A stretch of 64,000 nt of DNA from Endomychus coccineus. Its lineage: Eukaryota > Arthropoda > Insecta > Coleoptera > Endomychidae. Location of the stretch: NCBI GenBank assembly GCA_958510875.1, contig OY294071.1:36858581-36922580 (forward strand). The letters are read 5' to 3'. The position numbers and the translations under genes are program-made. Shown in pieces: positions 47,691 through 59,500 of the stretch. Numbering within the stretch: position 1 is the first letter of the stretch; every line of letters begins with the position of its first letter. The notes under the pieces were generated by a model. The model was not told where the DNA came from, made no database searches, and saw only the letters and a program-made list of their open reading frames with translations.

Positions 47691-48436
47691 CATGCTCAAT
47701 TACAGTTGTATGTTTGGCGTTAATTCAGCGTGAGGAGGGTATGATAAATTGTCGTAGGGGGTAACATAAACCATAGATATGAAAAATATGGATATTATGT
47801 TCAATTTGATGATAAATTAGTAAATTATTGCGACTCTGGCTGGGTTTAAAATCGGAACGGCTCTCTTTAACTTATTTTCATTTTCGTGGACGATTTTAGC
47901 GAGTTTTTGGGGGGTTGAAATAAGCAAAGAGTGATGGCAATAGTTTTAAATCTTTATTTGATCTCCAATGAAGTTTTCCAACATGGTGCCATCATGTTAC
48001 CTTGTAACCCGCAAGTTTTATCCACAAAATGAAAAAAAAAATTTTTGGTCTAAATGGGCGATAATTTTTGATGGCATAATGTATGTTAACAATTGCCAAC
48101 ACCAATGAACATTTTCCACCAGGTTTGGGGAGGTTAACTTGCAGTCCATTTTTGGTTAAATTTCAACTGGTCGGCCTGATAAACGGACACTATAAAAAAT
48201 GATGGCACATGGTGGAAGTGTATAAGAATGGCATGCTTTTCAAGTAGCCGCAACTTGGAAGGGGTTAACCTCCAGTCAAAAACAAAAAAAAATGCGGATG
48301 CCGTATCTCGAGATCTAGCAGCCGGGGAAAATTCGGTCTGTGAGATGAATTGGTCATTGAAACGTCCTCTAACGATAAACCATAGTGCCATCGGGGTAAT
48401 GTTCATACCATCAATATCGGTCTAGCTCCTAGACTA
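47691..48436. repeat. Long terminal inverted repeat, right
   Basis: Inverted partner of 42217-42993. Its outer end reads GGTCTAGCTCCTAGACTA and is followed by the candidate duplication TAA. Confidence 0.85.
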
Positions 48437-48439
48437 TAA

Positions 48440-50607
48440 CTATTAGGGGGAGATACCATTGTATATCAGCAGCGGCATTTGATAACAAATGAAACGTAAC
48501 GTGACTTACAGATAGTATATGTAGAATCCTTACCGACCAACCTTACGATTTATATTTTACAATGTCAATAAAATTTGCATACAACGTGTGTACGTTTGTG
48601 CAACCAAGAAATAGGATTCTAGCCTTTATTTTTCCGAATCTTAGTTGTTACACCTATACAACATTTATAAATGAACATAGAATGAATAGCAGCATATAGC
48701 GCATGAGTTAATCAACCCATAATATGAGTCGAGTCTTGTTGTTTCAATTTTGTAGTCAACATCTTTAAGAATGTCAGGAATGATAATGAGAAAAATGAAT
48801 TTTGGCGGTGTTCAGGAACGTTGAAATCTCAATTTCAAATATTGAGCGATTACAACCACTTCCCGAAATTTGTCTGTAAATAAGTTAAATCACTGATATT
48901 TTTCATGTTCATTCCAAAAATTCACAGTTGATCATTTATTGAATTCCTCCCAATATAATGTTAACTATATATAGATAACGAATTTGCGTGTAAACACTCT
49001 AGTAGAACGTTTTGATTAGGTATATGGTTTACGACTAAACTGTACTCATAGGGAATCCTCTTTGAATCCGAACCAGTGAAGCAAGTTGCGTACAGTCCGC
49101 TAGGCGAAGCCAGATAATTAAATAGGTTGGGTATCAATGCATTAATTATTGCCAATATCCAGTAAGGGCTATCTTAATTAGGAACTTGATAAAATTGAAT
49201 ATGTCTAAGTTATCTGATTATTGAATTGCGAGAAATATGATTCGGTAGCTCTAGTAGTTTATCAAACCTCAAACATGAAACAAATACATTCTGGTGTTGA
49301 GGATAACAAGTAAACTTTAGTGAATTCTCCACTTGGTTGAATTTGTAATGAATATGTTTTGTTTGAAATATTATCTACCTAAGGAAATTTTAGTTGTAAG
49401 TTGACCAATATACGCCTAAGTTACTATTAATTGAGTTTGAAATCAATACTACCAAGAAAAGGGACCACTGTAACTGTTATAATATCTTAATAGGTCAATT
49501 AGGACTCTTAAAAAACTGCTTATAACTAGTTAATTATCAACAATCAGTCTAACTTAGTTGAAACAACATTTTACCGTATTTTACTTGGTAAACAAACTAT
49601 ATTCAGTTCACTTATGCCAAGTACTATTATACATTGGTTTACATTATAATATAGGATAATTTCTGAACAAAATCAATGCAAGAGTTCAACCTAACTTGGA
49701 ATATCTAGAACTCAATACCTTCATCACATTTGATAATTGTATCAAATACATGAGCCAAACGTTTCATATTTTTCTGAGAACGAATCGCAGGAACAAATAT
49801 TAACCTTATTACTTCTGAAGGAGGACTGATCCTTTTACATTTACTGTAATTGCCTTGACTTGATATAAGTATGACCTAGTTTAGTTACGATTAAATTTGA
49901 AAGATTTAAAACACAACTATATGATTGGTGAGAAGTAGTCTTAGGCGGTAAGATGGCCTCCTAGGACACGACAACAAACACATGAAAATCAGTAGAAAAA
50001 GTCTAGTATCTAATAGTCATCGTTTTTCTCAAATTGATGAGTCACTGGATATGTAAATAGACACTCTATATCCGCCCATCTCTGCAGTATAAATAAAACT
50101 CATGGATAGTAAAAAAACCCAAATAAGAAATGTATAATATTAAAATCATCGATTACCGCGATGGAAAGGGTCCAAAACTAAATATAGCCCAAGAAATTTA
50201 TGACCACATTATTTAAGCATATGAACAACCGTGCATTCTGAACATAGTTGCTTTTCATTTTAGGAAATATGAATACCACTTCTGGAAAACAGGTTATCGG
50301 AAAGGATTTCTAAATGACAAAAAATCACTAGAATTCCAATTACCCTTTGAACGACTTCAATTAAGAACTCATTCTAATCGCAACTATATATCATTTTCAT
50401 TTTACAGACTGCACCGTATACTTTATGTTTTCAATCGGGGAACATTTAGTGAAAAAGAAATTCGCGTACAATAATAGCTCTAAGCTAAGGTTATATCTTC
50501 CAATTATGTTGAAATTTTTGTTCATAGACTCATTACTTGAACGTCTACATAAACGAACCAACCTGAGGAATGAATTTTGTGCAATCACTGCAGTTCCAAT
50601 AGTGCAG
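48440..50607. other. AT-rich stretch, no supported gene
   Basis: No frame above 72 codons, no domain and no repeat recognised. Confidence 0.55.
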
Positions 50608-52491
50608 TACCCCATAGATCATTCATGACTATCAAGAACGCGGGGGTCGACCTTTCTACACCCCCCCCCCCCAAAACGGGATTTCGACCCCTCAGAGGAG
50701 CATTCTTATAAAAACAATCCGAAAGTGTAGAAAATTAATGAATTAAGAGTCGAAAATGACCCCTGGTATGTTTTTTGGGTCGCTGATCACGATTCCGCAG
50801 TTAGTTTTCTCCTCCAGATGGGAAATATGGAAAATAATATATAATTTATAATTTTGTTGCAAAAATTACCTCTGGCAGGTTTTTTGGGTCGCTGATCAAG
50901 ATTCCGCTATTATTTTTCCCAAAAAACTCTTTCCAGATTGAAAATTTCAGGAAATTTGAGATTCTCCTGAGACGGATGTGAATAATAAAGTATAATTTTG
51001 TTGCAAAAATGACCTCCAGTAGGTTTTTTGGGTCGTTGATCACGATTCCGCTGTTATTTTTTCCAAAAAACTCTCCAGATGGAAAATTCGAGAAATTTGA
51101 GATTTTCCTGATACGTTTATGGATGATAAAGTATAATTTTGTTACAAAAATGACCCCTAGTATGTTTTTTGTGTCGCTGATCACGAATCCGCTATTAGTT
51201 TTCTCGGAAATCTTCCTCCATATGGGATATTTGGGATTTTCCTTGGGTTTGGGAATAATAAAATATAATTTTGTTACAAAAATGATGATGCCTAGTAGGT
51301 TTTTTGGGTCGCTGATCATGATTTGGCTGTTGGTTTTCTCGGAAAACCTTCTCCACAAAGAAAAATCTTGAAAATTGTAATTCCCTTTGCAATTTCGGGG
51401 AATAAAATGAAATAAAAGAGATCATTTTTTGCAACAAAATTATAGTTTATTATTCGTAACCGTCTCAGGAAAATCTCAAATTTCCCGAATTTTCCATCCG
51501 GACAGTTTTTCGGGGAAAATAACAGTGGATTCGTGATCAGCGACCCAAAAAACCTACTAGAGTTAATTTTTGCAACAAAATTATAGATTATATATTATTT
51601 TACAAATTTCCCATCTGGAGGGAGTTTCCCGAGAAAACTAACAGCGGAATCGTGATCAACGACCCAAAAAATCTACTGGAGGTCATTTTTTGCAAAAAAA
51701 TTATACTTTATTAATCATAACCGTCTCAGGAAAATCTCAAATTTCCCGAACTTCCCATCTGGAAAGAGTTTTTTGGGAAAAATAACAGCGGAATCGTGAT
51801 CAACGACCCAAAAAACCTACTACAGGTAATTTTTGCAACAAAATTATATTTTATTATTCACAACCGTCTTAGGAAAATCTCAAGTTTCCCGAATTTTTCA
51901 TCTGGACAGTTTTGAAAAAATAACAGTGGAATCGTGATCAGTGACCCAAAAAACCAACTAGAGGTAATTTTTGCAACAAAATTATAAATTATATATTATT
52001 TTCCAAATTTCCCATCTGGAGGGAGTTTCCCGAGAAAACTAACAGCGGAATCGTTATCAACGACCCAAAAAACCTACTAGAGGTCATTTATTGCAACAAA
52101 ATTATACTTTATTATTCATAACCGTCTCAGGAAAATCTCAAATTTCCCGAACTTCCCATCTGGAAAGAGTTTTTTGGGGAAAATAACAGCGGAATCGTGA
52201 TCAGCGACCCAAAAAACCTACTAGAGGTAATTTACGCAACAAAATTATAAATTATATATTATTTTCCAAATTTCCCATCTGGAGGGAGTTTCCCGAGAAA
52301 ACTAACTCCGGAATGGTGATCAGCGACCCAAAAAACATACTGGGGGTCATTTTCGGCTCTCAATTCATTAATTTTCTACACTTTTGGATTTTTTTGATAA
52401 AAATGCTCCTCTGAGGGGTGGAAACCCCGTTTTGGGGGAGTAGAAAGGTCGACCCCCGCGGCCTTGATAGTCATGAATGATCTATGAGGTA
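50608..52491. mobile_element. Foldback-like element of inverted tandem repeats
   Basis: A 1.88 kb element whose ends are inverted copies (50608-50760 against about 52340-52491; both ends contain CATAGATCATTCATGACTAT). The interior is made of tandem units. Five in the left arm have GGTTTTTTGGGTCGCTGATCA landmarks at about 50771, 50881, 51023, 51163 and 51301. Seven in the right arm are in the opposite orientation at about 51541, 51660, 51803, 51943, 52062, 52205 and 52327. In the right arm spacings alternate near 120 and 140 bp, so the higher-order unit is a short-long pair. The centre lies near 51360-51420. No coding capacity is seen. The plan matches Foldback/Galileo-type elements, whose long inverted repeats contain tandem subrepeats. 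No target duplication was found. Confidence 0.8.
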
Positions 52492-55179
52492 TTAGGAATA
52501 AAATGCAAAAAAAATTTTGAAATTCCAACTTACGATATTCTTTTTTCTCATTATGGTCTTTTTCCGTACTTATTGCCTGGACTAACAATCTTGATTAGGT
52601 ACTGAATTGGAATACACCCCTCACCTACGACTCAATCTAACTGTTCAATTATGATGGAGAGATCCTGTCTAGTTTGTAATTATTACTAAATTCCATTGAA
52701 TTTCATCAGCTTCAAAAATAAATAATAGCAGGCAGTTATGAAAGAAATTAGATTAGACTTGCGAAGGTTGGAGTATAAAGTTTGAATGCTAAATATAAGG
52801 ATTATTACAATTTCAGCAACAGTCTGGAGCATTAGACCCAAAAGAAAGGAGAGATTAATTTTCAATTTGTCAGGACAAAGCTTGAGCAAAATGTTCTCTG
52901 AATACTCACTTCATAACGTAGTAAGTCCGACCACATCAAACAAAGAAACACAATGAATATAAGAATGCTTATTTTCAACGGCGCTAGGAGATTCCTGACA
53001 CAATCATCGAGGGAAATGACCAAAAAAGGCAATTCAGATGCTGAATATTTCTAGCTTTGCAAATGATCGCTGTAATGTTGTTAGCAAATGAACACGATAA
53101 CATCATTGAATATGAAAATAGAGTTAGTTCATGAACAGATCTCCTCTTCTGAAAATATACCTGGAAGGTTTCTAGTGTATTCTACAGAATTTGGACCTTT
53201 TCAATATATAATCTTACGTATCAAGTGGAAATTTATTTTTCTTCATCGTGTATATGTATGAAATCAGGCACATGCATGAGACCGTGTATAGAAGAAATAG
53301 TGGTAGAAAATTATTATAAATGTTTTATGTATACCACTAAGCCATGAATAGGTTTTAGTTGTAGTTATCCAAAGTCCAAAGATAGGTAGAAAGGATCACT
53401 ACTAATTTATAACCACCAAATTAGTAGATTTTTGAAATATGTCGATTACTGATAATTATATATAAATTATCGGAAAATAGGTCACACTAACACATATGCA
53501 TATCATTTCCGTCTTTAGATACGTTACGGTCTCATGGTCATCACTGTCTAAAACGAGATTTCAATTAATACCTGGGTCAAGAATCATTATTAATTACTAA
53601 TAATCGACAGCTGATATATCTCGATTATTCCCATCAACACATGAGGCGTGCTGATTACATTTTTCTGAATTTCATTCAAAGAGCAATAACCGCTTTTCAA
53701 AATTATGTTTATATCTTCTATATGATATTTATCTGTGGACTGTGTTTTTTGATGTAAGACAGAGCTATTTCGAAATAGTTGTAATTGTTTTGTTGTGTGA
53801 GAAAATCGATATTTTGAACTGTTGTGAAATGTGGAGTTGTTTTGTTCGTCTTCTGAATTTATAACTTCGACATGTAATTGACAAGATTCTTATAATCCAA
53901 AGAAAATAATGTGATCATAATAGAAGTAGATGCAGAAATCTACATAGATTGGAGACCAAATCTTGTTAATGACGGGTTGAGGCTAACCGAATATGGAATA
54001 TCTTACTAGACAATGCTTCGCAAGGTGAATTCGAAAACCATGTGCCAGATATTCTACTTGGAACGCAGTCAAAACATTTTGGCTAGTTCAAATAATTCTA
54101 CAGCTATTTTCATCAAAGTTATTATACCAACTAGTCATGGTTTATTGTTCCTTGAAATGATATATTTTGATGTTTAGCTTGTTTAAGGGCCGAGAAATTC
54201 ATAAAATAACTTTCTGCACTATTAAACGGTTAACTCTACCAAATAAATTCTGAATATCATTATCTTTGATTAACACGATATTATTATTCAGAACTTGAAA
54301 CTATTATTTACTCCGTTGTGGTAATTTTTTCTTCATCATGATTTTGATTTTCGTTATACAAATTTCCTCCTGGGATCGACATCGAATCTAATATCAATAA
54401 TGATTTTCAGATAATGTTATGTGCACCACTGCAAAAATAATTGTATTGAATGTGTTTGTTTTAATAGCAATTTTGGAATATGCATCATTTTTTATTACCC
54501 GGGTTCGATTAAATGTTATAAAGTTTTTAGAAAGCGCTGTCTAATTCACAATCGAGCTAGGAAGAGCGTAAACTGTCCATGAAATTAGGGAATTCATGAG
54601 GCAGAATTGAAGTACCTACAGTAAATCTTTAAGAAAATAAATACGCGCGTTTGTCTCGTAGAAAGTAAGTACGATACAAGACCTCAAATAGTTCTGAAAC
54701 TCCGATTCTTTCTATAATCGCAAAAATGAGATAATCCCAATTTTAGTTACAGTTATGAATAGTCATCATTGAAACCACAGAAGGAAAAGTCCTTGATCAC
54801 TCAAATGGCAACATGACATGAAAAATATCCAATCAGCGGGTTATACACTATACATTGAGGAAACCTAGGTATGAACTGAAACACCAAGCAATAATAATAA
54901 TAATTGTATCAATGAAACTGATGAAACACAACTATTTATTCTTATTAAACTGTTGACTCATTTTATGTGAGTGACTTGCACTCTATGAACCGAATCAACC
55001 CATTCATGCACAGTTCAGAATTATAAATCAGCCGACTAATATGGAAGGACCACCTAATATCGCCACCATCAATAACTATATGTCTGGAATATTCTCTCGT
55101 CAGCGCAAAATTAGACACATTTTGCTTGATGTCAATACCGAAAAGGGTATAGGGCAAATGGAATTCCGCCTACAGTTCT
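52492..55179. other. AT-rich stretch, no supported gene
   Basis: Short frames only, with no repeat or domain recognised. Confidence 0.55.
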
Positions 55180-56060
55180 CAAAAACAACTAGCTTGAAGT
55201 GTTTGCTTCCAGCTAGATAAAACCAATTCCAAAGGAACAAATATCCTTCCTGGAAATTGTAGACTCATAGCACACCTAACTTTAACCTCTACAGTAATTG
55301 AGAAAGCAATCAATATTGAGGTCATCAAATATTCAGATAACTCCAAAACCGTGAACAATCCGCAATTTGATGGGGAAATCTGCTTACCTATGTATCACAT
55401 GTATGGCATATATTCATTGCAAATATGTGGAATCTCTAGTTGCAGCATTGAATATCTCAAAGCATTCGACCGAGTCTTACACCAGGACCTTTTGAGGAAA
55501 CTACCATCATAATATGCCTTCTCAAGTTCGGCGTTTATTATCAAGTTAATCAGATATATCACTCCATGTGGTGATACAATGGCTATCAAGGCTGATGTTC
55601 CACAGGGATCTGAATCGGCACTTTGTGTTTGCTCCATATCAACGATCTGTTGCAACTGACCTTCCGTCGTGTACACAGCTTTGCAGATGATGGTTCACTT
55701 CATACCACTTTCTCCTCTAGAGCCCTTTCGAAATCCAATGGAGTCAGATTTGCAAGACTGAGACAGGTCGATGGAATGAATGGAAATCTGGTGAGAATTT
55801 TGGAATGGAAATCTGAAAATGATATAGAGTAGTCCAATCAAAACTCATTCTTGTATTTTCTCCAAGAAAGGGGATGCCACAAGCCATAATATGATGATGT
55901 CAGTTACAACAATCCCTAAGAAGTCCTCAATATCTATGCTCAGTATCACCACCAACAACAACACCCTCTCACAGAACTATCATTCCGTGTCTAGAAAATG
56001 GTAGAATGGTGGGCAATCTCTAACTTTGCTAAAGATATTCCGATGATTGGTGTTCATTGG
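55180..56060 (+). pseudogene. CR1/Jockey-type LINE relic, RT part
   Basis: Across frames: KPIPKEQISF (about 55220), STVIEKAINIEVIKYSDN (55300-55345), IEYLKAFDRVLHQDLLRKLPS (A box, about 55445-55510), MAIKADVPQGS (B box, about 55575-55615) and HINDLLQLT..VHSFADDGSLHTTFSSRA (C box, about 55628-55725). FADD is kept. The order and wording match the copy at 14835-15990. Stops and frameshifts are frequent. The 3' part ends in a degenerate TNNNTLSQNYH block near 55975. Confidence 0.8.
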
Positions 56061-58395
56061 AAATCTCGTATTAGGAGAAATTCTCTCCTCTTCCCACATT
56101 CCATCGTTGGCTCACACGATGTTGATATAGTACCCTATTTTGGCTTTAATCGATCTATGTGTACTGTAAATAAGTCAAGTATTAATGTATAGACATAGGA
56201 AAATGTAAGCTCGATTTATTCCCAATGGTTAGCTGGATATTTACAAGAGAAAATAATAATTGCACCTTATGGTGGGAAACATGTTATCCACAGGAAAAGT
56301 TTTCAAACTGAACAAAATTGCACAAATGACTGAACGAATATGGAAACAGGTCATGTAGTGCTCTTTCAGTTTAGCACATTCGACAACTTCTCCCAAACAC
56401 AAGCATTCTCGTAGCAATTAAAGTCTACAATGCTACTATAAATTTTCATTTAATGAGGAGTTGAAACGAATAAAACAGGCAATTATAAACTTGTCACCGC
56501 TCGGTAATTACCGCACTATATTTTGCTTAAAAAATATTTGATATGCACATTAACAATACATGTACATTGTCACCTGAATTGTAAGATTAACTATTAATTC
56601 GTCTTGCGATTATTTCCCGGATAAAAATCATGGGGCTGGTTAGAAGGAGGAGTAATTAAGATTAACAACTAATAAGCGATGGCAGAATGATTCCAATATC
56701 TTGGGAATTCTGCAAATGAGGTAGTTTTTATTAAACTTGTCAGCTTCTGCAAAAGTGGATGTGTACAATTTAATGAGCTCGATGGCACCCGCAAACTACT
56801 TGATCTGATCAAAACCGCAAAGTTGATGGTTCAGGTTAAACAGTTGAATTGCATTATGAATCTGAAGACCCAATGTAAGATTCCAATGTCTGACTAAATG
56901 AGGTCATGAAAAAATTATCAGAGTTAAAGGAAACATCCATAGTTCTCTTTTGGAGATATTTTCGCATGTGATAACAACTTTACAGGTCAAGAAATTTAAT
57001 CATCGATATATGATATGATATACAAGTTGATTTGGAATTAAAAATTATTTTATCAAAGTCAAAGGCTTAATAATTCCGTGCACCTATCAGCTAAATCTTC
57101 TCTTAGGTTCAATTGGAGAATTGATCAAAGATAACATACTGGAATTATTGGATGCGTTTGATACATTATTAAAAATTCGAGATATATCTCCTATCAGTTT
57201 TCCTTCAGAAGGTTCTAGTCTGAAATTTTTTGCACTACCTTATTTTACATTATCCATGACAAGAAATAGTGTGTCTTCCACACATGTCGCTCAAAAAAAT
57301 ATACCAGAAATTGATATAAAACCTTGGTTACTTTACAAAATAAATTTACATGCTGATGCCTGTGTAAATGTGTATGCTAATAAACTTTATTGTGAAGGGT
57401 TCTAAACTAAGTCAATACACTTTATGAATCTATTAAAAACTTACAAATATAATGAGATTATTTGACATGTGAATGCAATATTCAAGCGGAGTCAAAACAA
57501 AGCTTGAAATTTTCAGTTAGGCTGCTTCTTGCGAAACGTTATAATAGTGTAAATCACTTTGGATAAAATCATGCACTAAGTTTAAAAACAAAATAATTCT
57601 TGAATATACCCGACGTTGGCCGAGCCACAGAAGAATATATTTCATCTCATCCATTGTATGAATCTACATTGCTATTAATTTTGAACCCTAAAGTTGTTGA
57701 AAATTGTGAAATGTGACAAACAAATGTATTTCCAAATGAAATCTTCAGTGGTATAAATTATAATAGAAAGGATAGCCAAGACATGTCCTACATAAAAGTA
57801 GGACTTCAATATTAGGTTAATTAGTTCTACAGTGACACAGATGACTTCTGAATTAAAAATTACTTAGAAAGGAGTTACTGAAAAGTCTTATTTATCAAAA
57901 CAGTTTGCGTTCTCAAAACGAACGTGGAATAGATACAAAATTCGCTTTTGTTGAGGAATTGGTGTAATGCTGGCAAATAAGAAAACGTAATTTGAAAATA
58001 GTCAATATTCATTAGGGTACTCGTTCCGAGATTAATATATTTATATCAGGCACGAATTACTTTTCAAGCTAGTTAGTGATATTCATCAGTTTGGTGCAAT
58101 TTAACGGAACTTCCATCAGAATGGAACTTAATGCACTTACGTCAAAACTCCGTATTCGCTCGAATTGAACTAGATCGAAATATTCAATCCGAACATCATC
58201 AGCAATAAAAACATCAGTGGCAATATTTGTCTTGAAATTTCTTGAAGGCAGATTACCAATATAAGCGAATATGGTACAGGGAAAGTTTATCAGGCTGCTT
58301 TTCAGGAATTATGTTTCAAAATACGAAAACACACTCGCATATGCCGCTTTTGCTTCGACTATTTAGTTTCTACATTCTTGATTCTGGATTGAATT
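56061..58395. other. AT-rich stretch with one unrecognised ORF
   Basis: The frame 57121-57405 (+, 94 codons, ending HADACVNVYANKLYCEGF) has codon use that looks more coding-like than its surroundings, and an acceptor-like TTTTCCTTCAG at about 57198. No family was recognised. The rest holds nothing that can be named. Confidence 0.35.
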
Positions 58396-58407
58396 GGGGG
58401 GGGGGGG
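58396..58407. repeat. Run of twelve G
   Basis: An uninterrupted G12 tract at the edge of the LINE relic that follows. A C12 tract of the same length lies at 50661-50672 in the Foldback-like element. Confidence 0.9.
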
Positions 58408-58409
58408 TA

Positions 58410-59500
58410 CCTATTCATCAGAGTACTTAGTTCTCATCAGGACCATTGTATCCCCTTGATTCCTCCCTGATACTGCCCAGAGTTTTCCCAAGATGGCTTC
58501 TAAATGTTAGCAACAGTTGAGTCGGTACGCAGCACGAACTTCGCCATCTCTTTCGCAACACCTACACAGCGAGTCATCAACTAGATCCATAGTACGCATG
58601 TCTTTGTTCCGTTAATTGACAGTATTCCTTAGTGAGTAATAGCAATATTCTTTCGCTTCCTTGGCATATAAAGAACCTGGGCTTTCATCCCATCGTTGAT
58701 TGTGCGTTTTAGGGGTGATTCAAGAATGGCATTAAAACTTTTGCATGATGGTGTAATCATTATCCTCCCTCCGAATTTACTTTGGCGGATCTCTCGCGAA
58801 CGAGCTCGTCTGCCTTCTGTTATGTCGTCTCCCTTTAATCAATTTCATGTTGTTAGTGTTTACTACTTGGTTCAGGATGTTGCGCTTCTTTGCTGTATGT
58901 GGTTCTGTGTTCTCTTTCAAGCGCTATTTGGGCACAACAGCTATAGCCAGTATTACTGTTCAGAGAATAGTGGCGTATAGTAATACTTTTCGTTGGGCGT
59001 TTGCTGCGGTATATCCCCGCTGCATCCAGTTCATGGTTTCTGGTTCCATCAGTGAACCATATTCAACCAATTGTTGGAGGGGCTGATTAGCTGTTATTGT
59101 TGAGCCAATCTTCTGTGGAGGATATACGAATACGAAACATCTTTTTGAAAAGGTATCGGGGTGAAATACCATCCGTTTTCATTCAATATATGCGATGTGT
59201 TTCACCATTAATTGGTAATAAGATGAGACTACCTTTTCCCTTCCACAATCCTATTGGCATACGAGTCTGGAAACTCTTGTTGCTGCTTCTGGTATGTTCA
59301 GATGTGATAATTCCACCTTCATCAAAGCTTCAAGTGCAGCAGTGGGAGTAGTTTTCATAGCTCTCGTGACCCCACCTAGGATAAGCACAGCCTTTCCATC
59401 TGAGAAGGCTGCGCTATGCAACTGCTCCAGGCCTAGTTTGGTTGAGCTCAGTTTTTTTCCATCACACCAACCTGAGTTTTAGTATGCCTTCGAAGGTCTA
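58410..59500 (-). pseudogene. R1-like LINE relic, RNase H and C-terminal domain
   Basis: On the minus strand one reads LILGGVTRAMKTTPTAALEALMKVE..HLNI.EAATRVSRLVCQ (about 59420-59260), the block after the reverse transcriptase. WFTDGTRNHELDAAGIYRSKRP (about 59075-59005) is next, the first motif of an RNase H domain with its aspartate. LVDDSLCRCCERDGEVRAA (about 58595-58535) then forms the start of the C-terminal zinc knuckle. Frames shift between blocks, and the connecting RNase H motifs are too degraded to place. LINEs with RNase H belong to the R1/I-type groups. Confidence 0.75.

Larger units (their letters stand above)
42217..48436. mobile_element. 6.2 kb element with long terminal inverted repeats
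   Basis: Inverted repeats of about 0.75 kb (42217-42993 and 47691-48436) begin TAGTCTAGGAGCTAGACCGA at both ends and are flanked by TAA on each side (42214-42216, 48437-48439), a candidate 3 bp target duplication. Between them lie a LINE ORF1, an endonuclease-only ORF2, a palindromic Penelope insertion, and AT-rich sequence with no transposase. TAA or TTA duplications fit PIF/Harbinger elements, but such long inverted repeats are unusual there. Whether the LINE and Penelope pieces inserted into a nonautonomous element or are carried as part of it cannot be decided from one copy. Confidence 0.75.

Noticed and set aside
42228..48425. A pair of near-identical 65-85 codon frames at both ends of the 6.2 kb element
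   Set aside because: They lie within the terminal inverted repeats, so they resemble each other because the DNA is repeated. There are no protein motifs, and the frames run across poly-A/T tracts.
50846..51371. Frames of 120 and 170 codons with repeated peptide blocks
   Set aside because: They are produced by the tandem units of the Foldback-like element. The peptide repeats follow the DNA period and have no independent evidence of coding.
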